Assembly: GCA_947685225.1 (NCBI GenBank)
Contig: CANTUV010000010.1
Coordinates: 7,006,001 to 7,070,000, forward strand
Source: Garcia nutans
Taxonomy: Eukaryota; Streptophyta; Magnoliopsida; Malpighiales; Euphorbiaceae
Length of the DNA stretch: 64,000 nt
Direction: 5' to 3'
Shown here: piece after piece, positions 22,522-36,413 of the stretch
Numbering within the stretch: the first letter of the stretch is position 1
Layout of the letters: each line of letters opens with the position of its first letter
The notes under the pieces: generated by a model
What the model was told of the DNA's origin: nothing
The model's input: only the letters and a program-made list of their open reading frames with translations
Database searches by the model: none
Program-made: the position numbers and the translations under genes

Positions 22522-24395
22522 CTGTCAAAAAAAGTTAACATATATCGTCAATATCTGCTGGAGCCATATTTCCCAAGGTTTTGTTTCCCATTTGCTATTG
22601 CCCATCATTTGATTGAATAAGCTATAAATAGTAACCTTTCAACAGATAAGTCTCTGTTAAAATGCAGAGGGCTCTGCCCTTTCTCTCAGTATATCTAATA
22701 ACTTAATTTCTCTCTTCGTTCCTTTTTTTTTCAAACTATTATCATATAATATGATCTTCAAATATATGTATATTAATAACAGGATCATTGTTGCTTTTTA
22801 AGCAACTAATGGAGCGTTTATACAATAATTATTAAAAGCATAAAATTAATTGTTTAGTTAAACTGAAGGTACAAAATTAGTCTATACTAGAAAACTACAC
22901 CACCCTAGAAAATTATTTACTAGAAATTTTTTAATTGAATTATTTACCAGAAAGTAAGAAAATTGCAAGTTCACAGAAAATTGTATTTTAAATTATTTAG
23001 CTTCACAAACTTTTGGGGGATTTTTTTTTTGTTCCTTCCAGAGTATTAGTTTTATGTCTAGTTCAATTATTATTTTTAATTTAGGAAATTATTTGCTAAC
23101 TAATTTTTAAATAAATTCTTTCATGCATATAGTTTATATTGATTTAAATAATTTTACAATTAATAAAGTTATGTAATCTCCATTCAACAAGAAACCTTCT
23201 AGTCCCAGTTTCTTCTTAGGGATGAGCATTCCAGCTATAAGCATTGTTGAATAACTGTAAAGATATTTGAGAAACTAGGTAGCAGGTACTGGCTATATGC
23301 ATGTGCATATTAATATCAAGCCAACCCAACAAGTTCAGAAATGAAAATGACATTATAATTTAAGAAAATAAAAAAGGGCGAGTGATGAACACACACAAAC
23401 ATAAATGGAAAACTAGTTTTTCACATTGTATAGGAATTTTGACAGCAATGTTCACTGAAGAAAAAAGAAAAGAATGAAGTGTTCAAAGAGGCAGCTGGAA
23501 CCCTTTTGGAAGTGAGATCTTAGAAATGAATTTATCAAAGCCGAACAACACAAATAAATATTTGGCATTTCACGGGCAACCAAACAAACGGGGTTATTAC
23601 CTTAAAAGAGACTAAGTACTTCTTGGGAATCGAACTCCAACTATAATAACATAACCAATGTATAAGAGGAGAAGTTTACTTTAAAAATTAGTTTCAAATG
23701 CAAGTGAAAATATAAATGGTTGTCTGCTCTTGCTTAACAGCCATTCATCATTAATCAGCTGATAAAATAATATAGCTGAATGCCTCTCATTCTGAATTCT
23801 AATCCAGCTGGGCCATGGAAATTCAACTATAGACCAAAAAGGAACCAACTGTTTACAGCAAAAGGGAGGCAAGCCGGCAAGGCAACTGTATAAAGCTACA
23901 AAGTCACTAACAAGTGGCCCGACGAAAATTTTGATAGAATTCCTAAGAGGCCCTCCCAACAAATAAATGCTAAGATGGAAGAAAAATAAAAATTGTTACA
24001 TGACAGTCTAGAATTCGGTTACAGCTCTCCCAATCTCAATGATGACTGTCTCAAAGGCCTCTGCATTTGGCAGAGTTGATAAAATACATATATACAACCA
24101 ATGAAGCACGTCAAACATTCTGGTCTTCTGAATCTAATCCTCACCCGATGATCCTTTCTGTGCAAAGCATTGATCACTGAGCAATGACCACCCAGACAGA
24201 CTCGCTTGTCAAGTTTCAACAAGCCAGATAAAAAATAGATCCTAAAAAATATAAACCAGTGTGGTATTAAGATATAACTCAGCAAGAGAATATTGAGAAT
24301 ATTTTGCGACTCTTCAAAATGTCTCCCAGGAAAGAAATGAACAAAAGCAAATAACAGTAGCAACTCACCCATCCCAGCTGTGCAGTAATAGTTGT
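22522..24395. other. Intergenic between GPX and the HUA2-like gene
   Basis: The GPX promoter and leader should lie in the low part, and the 3' UTR of the HUA2-like gene in the high part (about 23690-24395). The middle is AT-rich. No further gene was recognised; the short open frames at 23681-23962 and 24019-24543 look like 3' UTR or intron sequence. Confidence 0.55.
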
Positions 24396-27300
24396 TCATC
24401 TTGGCCGCCAAATGCTTAGAGCTGAGACACAAGAAAGATATATGAGATGCAAAATTAACCAGTTCGAGCAAGGTGCACTGCCCAATCATTGTATGTCTAA
24501 TGACCTTGGAACAATGATGGAAACATAAATCAAATATCCACAATAAAAAATAACAAATAAAAAACTGTCAAAGAAGGACCAGAAAGGAAAAAAAGTTCAA
24601 TTGTAAAATAACACACCTCTATTAGATACTGGAATTGCACTCTCAGGAGGTGGTCTGAAAGGCACGAAGTCCCTGTGATGCATCTCCCTGGGAGGATATG
24701 ACCACCCTTGATGAGGTACTCTAGTATGCTCTCTTGGGGGACCACCATAAGGACAAGGTGGGTAAGAAGCTCTGCCTTTATCAGGATATCTTGGACCTAG
24801 GATGATGCAGATGACAATGACATCAAGATGCAGAATAACCTCCAGAGGGCATAACAAAACCTTGCAGACATTCACCTAAAATATAACCTTACCAGAAAAG
24901 GGAGGTGCCGGATATCTCCAGCTTTCACTAAACTCGTAAGGGGCTGGTCTCATTCTCTCATGGTCATTGTAAAAGTTTCCACCATCAGCATTATGTGATG
25001 AGTGGAACCTGTGGTCATAAGGAGGGGGGGCCTCTCTCCGAGATTTCACATGCTGGCCTGTCTGAACATAAGAGAATTGATTTGGAGGAGGTCGGTGTGG
25101 TGGCATTGGAGGATAAGCTTTATGATGGAAGTTGGCTTCCACATGCGCTGGATGTACAGGGTAACTACTGAAAGAGCTTGCAGAGTCACAAAGTTGCATC
25201 TGCCTCTGATCCCTACATTCAGTAGCATGACAATGTCCATTGGACATTGATGGGTTGATTCTTGATGCTGCTGACTGCTGAGCCACAGATTCTCTGAAGC
25301 CGTCTTGCATTTTCTGCAAATCTAGCTGAGTCAGAAAAAAGAAGAGTGATATGTCCCAACCCAGGACAAAATGATGAAGAGATAACTGAATCAAGTATGA
25401 GGACGTACTTGTGAATTTGTATAAAGCTTTGAATCGACACCATTAACATAGGGATCAGGCATCCCACAAGAAGAGGGGCCAGCAGCAGGAGGTGGAGATG
25501 GTGGTGGTGGCAGCGGAGGCGGAGGCGATGTCGGCAATGGCGGTGATGATGGTGGCACATCCTGAGGCAGAGGAGGGGCAAAGGGAAGTGGAAAATGATG
25601 TAATTGATCATGCAAATTCTGTACAGCATTCTCCACAGATATGCCACCAGTAGAACTCGCTTCAACTTCACAAGGAGCCACGTCCTCCATTTCAAGCTCA
25701 CCATCAACGTCCTCCAAGATGCGTGTATGCTTTTCTGCTGCAGGGATACAATCCCGTTCTTCAGGAGTTTCAGAATTATGTTCAGGAGTGACGGCCTCAA
25801 AACTCTCTCCATCAGAATCACTTCCTTCATCTTCATCTTTAAGCATGCGGGGCATACAAAATCCTGGAAGCTGAAAACTTGAATTGCTGATGCAATAAGA
25901 AATAACTTAGTATATACTTTACAACTTGTTCAATTATTATATAGGCAACTATTACAATGAATGCAAACCTGCCATATTCGTCAACAAGCATACCCTCCAT
26001 GTCTCTAACAGGATCATCTAAAGCCCTTTCTGTTCTTGCTGAACGGCGAGTATAAGCACCAGCAGAAGATGAAGCACCTAGAGAATCAAGTTCCCGCATA
26101 TGGTGGCGAATAACAGATTCTGGAAGAATCCTTCTTTCCAGCCAAAGCCTCAAAACCTATAAAAGATAAACAAAGATGTGAGACATCAACCAACACAGAA
26201 AATCAATAGCACAATCCAAATTCATGAAAAAATTCCAAGGTTTGCCTTTAAACACTGCCTCCGATTTTCCTGTGCAAAACTTCCAGGAGGAGCAGCAGCT
26301 GAAAGGAGACGTGGCAACACTGCTTGAATAGCTGAAGGGTACATACCACCCATATCACCTGGAATTCAAGCCCAACATAAACATCACATTCGACATGTAC
26401 ACAACAATTTAATAACACCAGAACAAAAATTTTACCTTTCAAACCTCGAGAACACTGAGTGATGGAATCCACAAGGAAGAATAAATCCACCCTTCTGTGC
26501 AAACTTGACTCACTTTCCAAATTACGGGCCAAAATCTCCACCACCTAAGTTTGGAAGAAATTTTGTCAGAAGAAAATCTTAGCACATATATATTTCCAGT
26601 GCAATTAAATCATGTTAAAAGATGAAGCAACTATCCTTCACACACTCTTGTTTCCATTCAAATAAAAATTAATTTTTTTAATTTCTGATTCTCACTTGAA
26701 CTACACATACACTATAACAAAGGAACTAACTACACAAACAGTACAATTGCACAAACAAGACTAAGAAAAAAAAAAGCTAACTTATTCAGTCTTATCATTA
26801 CATTTGACACAACACAAATTAACAAGTAGAGAAGTACTGATACATTTTAAACCAAAATAAAATACCGGCTAGGAAAAGAGAGGCAATGTACTCAAATGCA
26901 GGATTCTTAAAATAAGATCCAGAAATCTAGCATTTGATGAGCTACAAAATCAGACATCCTTCTCAAAACTGTTCCCCCTAACCCAACCTATCAGGCACCC
27001 CATGATACTGATTCAAGCATAACATGCTTCATATGATACTCTACATATAAGAAGGTACATAGCAAAACCTATAAATTGGGCAATTTACCCTTACTTTTTC
27101 CAACTGTGCCTGCTTTTGTCTACCCAGTGGATAATAGCTGTTAGAATTGTACAATTTGATTCAATTATTCACCTGATAGATTTGAATTTAAAGACTGAAA
27201 ATAGAAATACAACCAAATTAGTGGAGAACCAACTGAATCAATCTGAATCACGTGGCTTGGCCTATTTTTTCCTTAGAAAACCAATGGGTTTAAAATTCAA

Positions 27301-30300
27301 TATTTAATCTTCATCCTATGGCACATAAGACACACCACCAAAAAGTAAAATTAGAAAAAAAAAACACATACCTAAACCAGTGAAGAGAACAAGATGTATC
27401 ATTCTTCAATTTCTACTCCTATTCCAGTATTCCCACAATACACCAGTGTTCTTCCAATCTTGACAACAATGAAAGAGTCAAAAAGGTACTCCCTCGCACT
27501 GGCTTTCTTTTGCTCTCCATTCCCCCAACTCTTTTTGTATTTGATCTCCTTTCATTGTTGTTATTATTTAGTATAGTTTGTACAACAATAACTCGTCTCT
27601 AATAACTAACATAGAGTGATATTTTATTTTCAATGGACCCACCAATATCCTTCAACATTATTTCATTTTTTAAACCATGTTTGTTCACAAGAATTTTTAT
27701 TATTTTTATTTGATTTTGAGAATTCGCTGAATCTCACATTTCGGTTTGATTCTCAATTCACAAAATTGGGATGTCCATTCTCAGCTTTAACCTCAGCTTA
27801 AAAACTACGAAATTGATTAATGACCTTCTAACCAGTTTAACATCCCTTTTCATGCCAATAATGTTATAACATGCATATTCGCTTTTAAATAATGTTTGGT
27901 TGATGCAAATAGAATAGATTACCCAGGAATATGGAATAAGTTCCCCAAGAAAATCAAATTCTCAAGTGACTTAGAATGTAAAAAGCAATATTATTGCATT
28001 TGGTTAGCAGTTCGAAATGATATGGTAACAAGATCATACAGCCTAACAAAAAAAAATCAATATTAATCCTATCTTAACATGACTAGATAACAAAGAAAAG
28101 GTAAAACAACATATACAAGCAGCAACCAGTATGAGCATACCTTAGTAGACACACCAAACTTCGCACAGTCAATGGCTATGCGGGTTGCTCGACCAATGCT
28201 CTCTTTCGTCCTGGTCAATGAACCAAGTGTTCCCTCAAAAGATGATAGGGCACCGTGTGCTTCTGCATAGCTACTCCATTTGCCAGAAGATTTTGAGCGT
28301 TGCTGCAACAGTGATTCAATTTTTTCTTCATCAACTGATGTGTATGCAATTATCTTCTGGCGTGAATGATTGGAAGTAGAACACCCACTACTTTGAACAA
28401 AATTAGCACTTTCTGAGGTAGATACATGGCATATTGAGGTAGCGGGTGGAGATGTTTGTGCAGGAGATTCTGTTCCATCAGCTGGAACTGGACTTGACTG
28501 GGCTACCGAGGCATCCTTTTTACCCAAATAACCATCAGAAATAAAAGCATAACTAGCTTCCTTTTGTCTTTTCTCACATTTGACAACTTTTGCCTCACAC
28601 CTATGACAAAAATTCAGAAAAATAAGAAAATATTAAATAATGAAGAGATAAAAAAAAACCACAGAAAAATCATAATGGTTAATCCTCCATATCAAAAAGG
28701 CTGTCCCCAAATAATTTAAGATTCTGGAGGAGATTTATGTTAACTATGACAATAGGTGACTTGGGAGAACTGCTCTTATGCCTTAATTTAGGATTTAGTA
28801 CTCTCATGGAATTGAGAAAACAAAACAATATAAATTCTTGTTGAAAAGCCATTTGCATAGCCAACAAACTAAGCTGTCACAAAGCAAAATAAATTGATAC
28901 TTACATGCCATTGGCTCGGTTGTCATCAATTGGGGACCTCAATGACTCGCTATTCTCACAGCCAGTACCCTCAGCACTAAACTGAAGTACATTTGAACCA
29001 TTTTGAGATGTAACTTTAACAGTTTCATCACCTTGTGATATAAGACTTGGAATCATTTGAGAACTCTCTCCAGTATCAATGCCTTGGTTAAGATTTTCAA
29101 ATCCAATGTCTCTTAACTCGATTCCTTCAGAATTACCTCCATCCTTCAGATGTAACAACTGATCCAATGAGCCCTGATTGGACTGTGGACTGGCCTGTCT
29201 TCTGTCAAAATTCTGTGTCAAATCCTTCATACTTTCTTGAACATAAGTACAAAAGGTGTTACACCCAGAACATGATACATCTTTATAATGCTCTTGGCCA
29301 TTGGAATTGTCAACTGGTTGATTGGAAATGTCTGCTTCTAATGGTGATTTGACAGATTCCTCTAAGACTCTGTTAGAGCTGGGACACAATGCAGAGGATT
29401 TAAACCCAAGAGACTCTTCACTCCACTCTCCTGAACCATCACTTGCTTTCTTTTCAATGACAGTGTCAGAGGAGCTTCTCATTGAAGTAGTTTTCATGGT
29501 TGCAGTCTCTGCACATATCTGGCCTTCTTCAGCCGCATTTGCTGACATGGCTTCTAGAGCGCGATGAAGACGTTTGGATGGAGGCAAAGCAGCTTCACCA
29601 TCTGCTGAGCAGCAAAAAGACTGTATTTCCTTAACTGTAGAAAGCTGGGACATGCTTGCTGGAACTTTAACACAGATGTTTTGAGGTGATGCACTATCTA
29701 AAACTCCCTTTGCAGAAATTAAGCCTTTATCAGCAGAACAATCATCATTAGAATTGGTGGGTGGGCCAATCTGCTCATTCATAGTGACTGCAACATCATT
29801 GGTTTTTTCTTCAACTTGACATAAGCCATTGTGTAGCTCAGAATGAATAAATGCAACTTCATTAGTGATTTTTTCCTCAGCTTGAGAAAAGCACCTGTGT
29901 TCCTCCTCCAAAGATGATAATTTGCCCATTCTCACTCTAGCACGTTTAACTAGTGGCAAGTGCTCATCTCCACCTTCTTTATTATGCCTTTCATTCAGGT
30001 TTTCACAAGCACATAGTGAACTTTGGCTACTATTATACGCTCCAGCATCTAAATCTGCCTCTGTTTCCAACCTGGCAATCGGCTCAGCTGCTTCACTAGT
30101 TGTACGCTTTCTATTTGGTTTCCTTTTTTTCTTTATAACCACAGCCCTTATTTGAAAATCGAGCACTTTGCTCAATTCTACATCTCCCTCTAAACACTCG
30201 ACTGTTTCAGAGTGCTCATGTTTACAATCACTATCAATAGTACTTCCTTCATTCTGGCTCAAAGAATCAGAGGTAACTGTTACAATATCAGAACCATTGT

Positions 30301-33300
30301 CTTCAAAGCTTCCACTTGAAATAAGAGCAGATGAATCCACATCATCACATTCAGAGGCATATGGTGATTTCCTGATTCGCTTGTTCCTTCGTGAAGATCT
30401 GTCCAGGATTACTTCATTAGCATCCCCAACACTCTTGTTACTATAATTAGATGGCACCATAAAATTCTGGAATCTATTGGATTCCAACTGTGAAAAGCTT
30501 CTCGATCTTTCAACTGATGAGTCCTTCTCATTGGCGCGTTTCCTAGACCGTAAACCTCCAGATCTTTTTCGAGAAGTATATGTAGTTATAACAGGTTTTG
30601 CTGTAACTGCCACTGTATCAGTAGGTTGCTCCAATAAGGCCTCTTTATCGTGCAAAGGACCACTTATTGCCACGTCCGGAGCAACAGGCACACTGTTTCC
30701 AAGACTAGGATCATTTCTACCTGAAACAGTTGCTTCAGAAGTTTCTGTCCCAACCTTCAACTCAAAGTGAGCTGATGACTCCATCGAATTCCCACCATTT
30801 TCCAGAGTAACTTCTTCACCAGAATTGAGATCAATGTCGGCTGGTTTCTTTAACTTCTCATAACTGTCAATGATCTCCTGTACAGCACGAACAAAATCTG
30901 CACCTTTCCCTTGACGTTTGATCAAAAGGGATTGTTTCTTCTCTTCAGTAAATGCTTCAACATCGGCAGGATTGCAGAAGGCTCTGCATAACAAAGCAAA
31001 TTGAGTCCAAACATTCTGTCTAGCACATAGGTATGTTCGCAACTGCACATTCAAGCTTTAAATTGAATACATGATTAAGAAAGAAAGTATAATGTCTCTG
31101 GCATCTGACAGGTATTATAATATAAAATATAGAATCCTATTTCTGGCCTCTCCTTCCAAGAAAACATAAAGAGATGTCAGGTACCATAGTTAAATAAACA
31201 CCTTCTAGGTAATAAATATTCTCCCATGATCATGCTATTTTGTCCACTGTGTTTCATCATCTAAATGAATTACTCCTGCAAATTGCAATGAACATTATAA
31301 CAAAACAAGTTGTGTAAAAAAGAAATGAGATGCAGTTGGCAAGCAGATGTATCATTTGAAACACAAACAAAGCAACAAGCTTAAGAAAGAAAATAGACAT
31401 CTGGATAAGAATTAGAATATCCGAAACTATTACAATCTCCTAAATAGTCCAAGTAAGTTGGAAACCGAACAACAATATCAACACTTTGATGATAACTGAG
31501 GGTTTGCAATGTGTTCTAGGGATATGTTCCAATTAACCACCAGAATACTTTGATTGTGAAATTCTATAACAGTAAAACATTTAATTTGAAATTCTATAAC
31601 CCATAAATATTTAGAACTGCTTCCAAGAAGCAAGGCAAGGATGAGAATACTAAGATAAATGTGCAGAAATAGGAAAAACAAAGTCAAGAGATGAGTATTC
31701 ACAGAATATAAGTGTCATCTACTAAAGGATGGCGTAAAAGGCAATTGAGATGTTTTGGTCATGCTCCACATATTTTGGCGCATGTAGCCACAAAGGATGA
31801 AACACATTCAAATTATAGAATGAACTAAAAGGTTAACCAAAGATGACAATGGCCTGTGGTATAAATAAGTCAGCTAAGAATTTAACATCTCTGAATATTT
31901 TTGGAAGTATAGCCTTAAGAAAATTCAGATACAACGGAAGAATACGACCCACATTGCTGACCTCAACTAAAATGAGATTGGCAGAGTTGAATTGGGTTGA
32001 GTGATTTTTATTCAATTAGAAGTAGTTCACTATCTTAAACTCAAAACTAAAGCAAAAGGAATTTTAGTAGTTTCTTGAAAGAAGGGAGGAAAAGAGAAGT
32101 ATAGAGAGAGAGAGAGAAAGAGAGAATTAACGCCCATAAACACTATATGTTTCCTTTTTGTCCACTAAGAGAGAACAATACTCAAAAAAGGTTCCCCTTG
32201 AAGACGTCAGCTTTAACCACTAATAGAACACTTGTTTGAGAACAAGCCTTAAGAACTTTCCAAAAATAATTTTTTTTTCAGAAATGCTTGAAAGTGTGTT
32301 CAATTTCCAAAAATAGGAAATTGTTTCCTTCGAAAATCAGATTGTCCATTTTTCAAACATTAAAATAAGATTTGAGGAAACACAAAATTTCATCAATTGG
32401 GAGCTATTTTTCAAGTTCAGTGTGTAAAGAAACTTTCTGGACTTCATGAACATATGTATAGAAAGGTAGGATCATCTATATTTTTAAGCAAATGAACCTT
32501 GAGATTTTATGTGGAAAACAACGGTATTTGTTTATTGAAACCTAAAATTGCTCAACTTGGAGGACACCATCAGACCCCCACAGCAGTCCTATTGTTGATT
32601 GTTGAGCCAATGAATAGAACTTAAGTGGATAGAGTTACTCAAAAAAGCTAGCCACAATATCATTCAAATACAGTCATGAATAAATAGATAAAAAGATGAT
32701 TAAATAAATAAATAAATAAATAGAACAACAGCCGAACTTGCCAACAAAGCTAAGGAATCTATTTCTTCAGTTTGGGCATGTTAATACACTTTCTGTAATG
32801 AAGATATATACTGGAAATATCTAAACTTTTTTGTTCAGCCATATGAATTTTGTGACTGAATGTAGAAAAATAAGCTATTTCCTTGATGCCAAAAAGTGCT
32901 AGCCTTTGTCACCCGACCTTAAAGAAAGAACCCTTAGTGTCACTAAATGACAAAAGATCTATCGTTGACCTACTGAACAAACTTTTACATCAAGTTACTT
33001 CAAGCAACTAGCAAGAGTCTCATTAAAATATATAAATATAAATACATGAATAGGGCAAAAGATGAACTTACCCAAGAATGCTTCCATTTAAAAACAAATG
33101 TTCCATAATCATCATATCATGAACAAAGGGGAAAAAGATCTTCTAGATACACGTCTATATAGTTACTTAGAACTGTTGGCAGGCAAAACAATATCAACCA
33201 AATTAATTAAACCAAGACCCAGATAAATAGTCATCATTCTACACTGTGAAATTCATTTTCTACCACTTCACCGTTACATTAATCACTCCCTTCTTTTAAT

Positions 33301-34419
33301 TAACCACTAACGCTTGATTAGAACAATAAAAATGGGAACCCAAGATCTAAATTATTGCCATTAACTTTCAATACTTTACCACCACTCTTCTCAATAACCA
33401 CCTTTTTTTTTAACCATGCTTCTCAATAACCACCTTATCTATAACAAAATGATGTTTATATCTCCTTCAATTTCAAACAAGCAAACAATGGAATTTAGGG
33501 CAAAGTACAAACTAACAACTAACCTACGGGTTCGTCAGCAACAAGAAACTTATGAATAGAAAAATTCAGAAATCGCTATATTGTCAAAAGAAAAATATTG
33601 AAGAAAATAAAAACACTCACATTTGCTGGGTTCCAAAAAAGTAGACGAGTACTTTCCTCCAATCAGCTGAATAACCCCACTTCTCTGGCTCACTTACCTG
33701 GCATCAACAATCAAATTTATAAGCTCAATGGACAACTATTATTAGTTGAAAAGTAATGCACGCATAGTATAGGACCAGCAAAAAGGAATGCAAGCGACGA
33801 GTGATACTAGAAGCCCTAGTTTAGTTTAGAATAAGGACACAAATTTCATATAAGTGAGGACTATTGTTGCATTTGGTTTAACATAAGATCCGATTTTGCC
33901 ACAAAAATCTAAAATTGGCTTTCACAACAAAATGATTGTATTATTGTCATGACATTAAACTCACTAAGAGGGCTTGCAAAAAAGGATAATTTAAAGAAAA
34001 GTTTGTACATGTACATGACAAGTTCCTGTTACTAAGGTGATTGCAATTGCACTAATTAACAGCAATAAAGAAAAAAAAATTGATTCCCGATTGAAAACAA
34101 ATTAAACCTTCAATTGGGATTCCACAACACCCACAAGACTTCTAAGCCCAAACTTGGGTAATATACTAGCAAGTAACTAAAAGCCTAACTAAATCAATAT
34201 GGTTAAAAAGAAAAAAAATTAGCATCAATCTTTTAAAATGATCTACTCTGCATAAAGATACAGCCGCATATATAAATATATATGTCTAGGGAATACCGTG
34301 GCAGGCCAAGCAGGAAAGCCTTTGACTTTGGCAAGAACGAGATCGCCCACCTTCCATTGGCGGCGGGCAGCAGCTGCGGCAGCAGCTTTACTGGAGCCCC
34401 TTCTGCGACTCGGCGCCAT
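24396..34419 (-). CDS. HULK3: HUA2-like protein: PWWP domain, CID/RPR domain, proline-rich tail
   Basis: Eleven minus-strand exons join in phase without a stop: 34419-34297, 33697-33621, 30983-28905, 28600-28141, 26544-26436, 26358-26246, 26156-25969, 25877-25409, 25325-24893, 24796-24617 and 24421-24396, giving about 1,418 residues. HUA2 of Arabidopsis is close to 1,390. Residues about 22-85 form a PWWP domain (VGDLVLAKVKGFPAWPATV, VLVYFFGTQQIAFCNPADV). A long charged, Ser-rich linker with basic clusters follows. About 845-1000 is a CID/RPR domain (SVDEEKIESLLQQRSK, RATRIAIDCAKFG, RVDLFFLVDSITQCSRG), the type that binds the RNA polymerase II C-terminal domain. A polyproline stretch sits at about 1142-1180, and the end is Pro/Gly/Tyr-rich, finishing IWRPR. 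HUA2 and HULK proteins act in pre-mRNA processing of AGAMOUS and FLC-type transcripts in the nucleus. The HULK3 assignment rests on neighbouring genes and is tentative. Confidence 0.93.
26159..26245 (-). other. GC-AG intron in the HUA2-like gene
   Basis: The donor after exon 6 reads AAAG then GCAAAC, not GT. Only this join keeps the CID domain (NRRQCLK then VLRLWLERR) in frame; the acceptor is TTTATAG. The intron is short, about 90 bases including the splice dinucleotides. GC donors are a known minor class in plants. Confidence 0.8.
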
Positions 34420-35454
34420 CCAAGAATCGCCGATGCTTCGATCAAATTCTAGCACGCAATTCGAACCAAACCGAAGATAGCAATCCACCGATACCCCCAA
34501 AATCGTCCACAGAAAGGAGCAGCAAGGCACTGTCTAGGGTTTTCAAGGCACGATGAGGGTAAACAATTAGCAGGCATTGAAACGCCCAAACCAGACAGAG
34601 AAGTAAGTACTGAGCCTGCAGAAACCCTAATTCCTCAAAAGTGATATGAGAAGAGGAAAGAGTTCGAAGAGTCCAATTGGTAGTTTTGTGGGGGAGAGAG
34701 AGAGAGAGAGAATGAGAGATGATTTGGTGACGAGGAGGCTAAAGTACGCCATGGGGGCGTATGATAAAATTTGTAGCGGGGACTATGGTAACATGCACTG
34801 GGTACGGAAAGATGATGTGGGGAGTGTTTCGCAGTTACACGTGACCGACCAACCGCAGAAATCAAAGCCCATGTTTTCCAAACCCAACAATTATATTAAC
34901 TTTGGGCCTTTCGCTGTCGCTACAATTTCACCATTTCCAGCACGGACCTAAATTGCCTCACCTCTCTTTATATAACAAGAGGAAATTAGGGGGGTTTTTT
35001 TTAATTTATTACTTTATAATTTTTTTTATTTATATTTTCTTCAAATTTTTTTCAATTTTATGGTTTTTTGTTTCACTATTGATCTTTTTTTCCTATTTGT
35101 ACTCTCTTTGTTTGTTTCTTTGGTTTTATCTTTTCTTTCATTTTTTTTTCTTTCCAAACACGATTTTACGAATATTCAAGGTATATAAAAAGCACGATTA
35201 AGGGGAGTTGAATATCAAAATTTGACTACATATTTGCTTTCTAAATGTTTCATATATTTTGTTTTTATTCTTTGTACTCCAGCATTAATGTATAGAAGCT
35301 TTTTTGTTCTTCACTTCAAAGAAAATGTTTTTCTTTCATAATTTTTTTTCTATTTTCCTGTTCAATTTGTATTTCCTATTATTTGTTTATGAATAAAGAG
35401 TAGTATTTTTGAAATTTATTTTTTTCATTTAATTGATTTGTGTTTGTATTGTTT
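34420..35454. other. Upstream region of the HUA2-like gene
   Basis: Sequence up to about 34960 has balanced composition and probably holds the promoter and leader of the minus-strand gene. From 34990 it becomes T-rich and AT-rich with no recognised gene. Confidence 0.55.
34685..34711. repeat. GA/CT dinucleotide run upstream of the HUA2-like gene
   Basis: A GAGAGA run on the plus strand (CT-rich on the coding strand) about 270-290 bases before the ATG, with further CT-rich sequence nearby. CT repeats of this kind are common around plant transcription starts, so it probably lies in or near the core promoter or leader. Confidence 0.5.
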
Positions 35455-35557
35455 GTAATATACAAGTAATATAGATTATTCACAATATTCACAAGACATA
35501 TACACTATCCTTATATGACATATTAACACTAAAATACAAAATATATATATAATACGT
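35455..35557. repeat. AT-rich degenerate repeat array, left part
   Basis: Contains variants of units seen again at 39968-40460 (CACAATAT, GACATATA, ACACTAAAATACAA). It appears to be the left part of an array split by the hAT insertion. Confidence 0.55.
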
Positions 35558-36413
35558 TAGAGACGTAGCTAAGTGTATATGGAGGGACCCTAGCCCCTCC
35601 CATTTTTTTTAAATTTTATCTACTTATATATATATATATATATATATTATATAAAATTTTAAAATATGATCTTTCTATTTAATAAACTTTATATATAAAC
35701 TTGGAGAAATCTAAAATCTTAACTCAAATATATATTTTTTTTATCTAAAACTAAATATATATTAGCCCAAAATTAAATTTTTATTTCATAAAAAAAAATA
35801 AAAATTACGAGATAAATTTATTTTTCTTAATTGTTTTAGTGTGCTATTACCATATCCTGTATCTTTGACGGTAATTGCATTATGTGAATTTATTTTTTTT
35901 TATAATTATTTAAAATTTTTTTCTTTAGTTCTTAATCACTTAAACGAAAATACTGTTATATAATTTTTTTTTAAAATTAGGGTGAAATACTATTATATAT
36001 AATTTTTTTAAAAATTAGAGTTTATGATTAATTATATATTAATTTTATTTTTTTAATTTAATTATTGATAAGAGATATAAAATTTTAATATATATTTAGT
36101 TAAAGCTATTAAATCAAAAAATTATGTTTATTATTGTTTTATAAATTATAATTACTCATTATTAATTGTTTATCTATTATTAGTGATTCTTTTAAAAACA
36201 TTTAAAGTAAAATTAACTCATTATTAATTATTTACTAATTATTATTAGTGATTATTTATCAATTATTATTATTAGCAATGCATATTAACAATGGCGAAAT
36301 CAAAAATTCATCAAGGGGGCAAATTTTTTATAAAAGAAAATTTAAATAAGTTCACAATAAAATATAATAGTTAATATTATAATAGTTTAATAATTAATTT
36401 ATACTATAATAAA

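Noticed and set aside
24019..24543. 174-codon minus-strand open frame
   Set aside because: It covers the last exon, intron and 3' UTR of the HUA2-like gene in another frame and has no recognisable domain.
25219..25836. 205-codon minus-strand open frame
   Set aside because: A shadow of HUA2-like exons 8 and 9 in a different frame; the real frame has the conserved LPGFCMPRMLKDEDEGSDSD block.
34646..34951. 101-codon plus-strand frame
   Set aside because: Overlaps the GA repeat and promoter/leader of the minus-strand HUA2-like gene and has no known domain.
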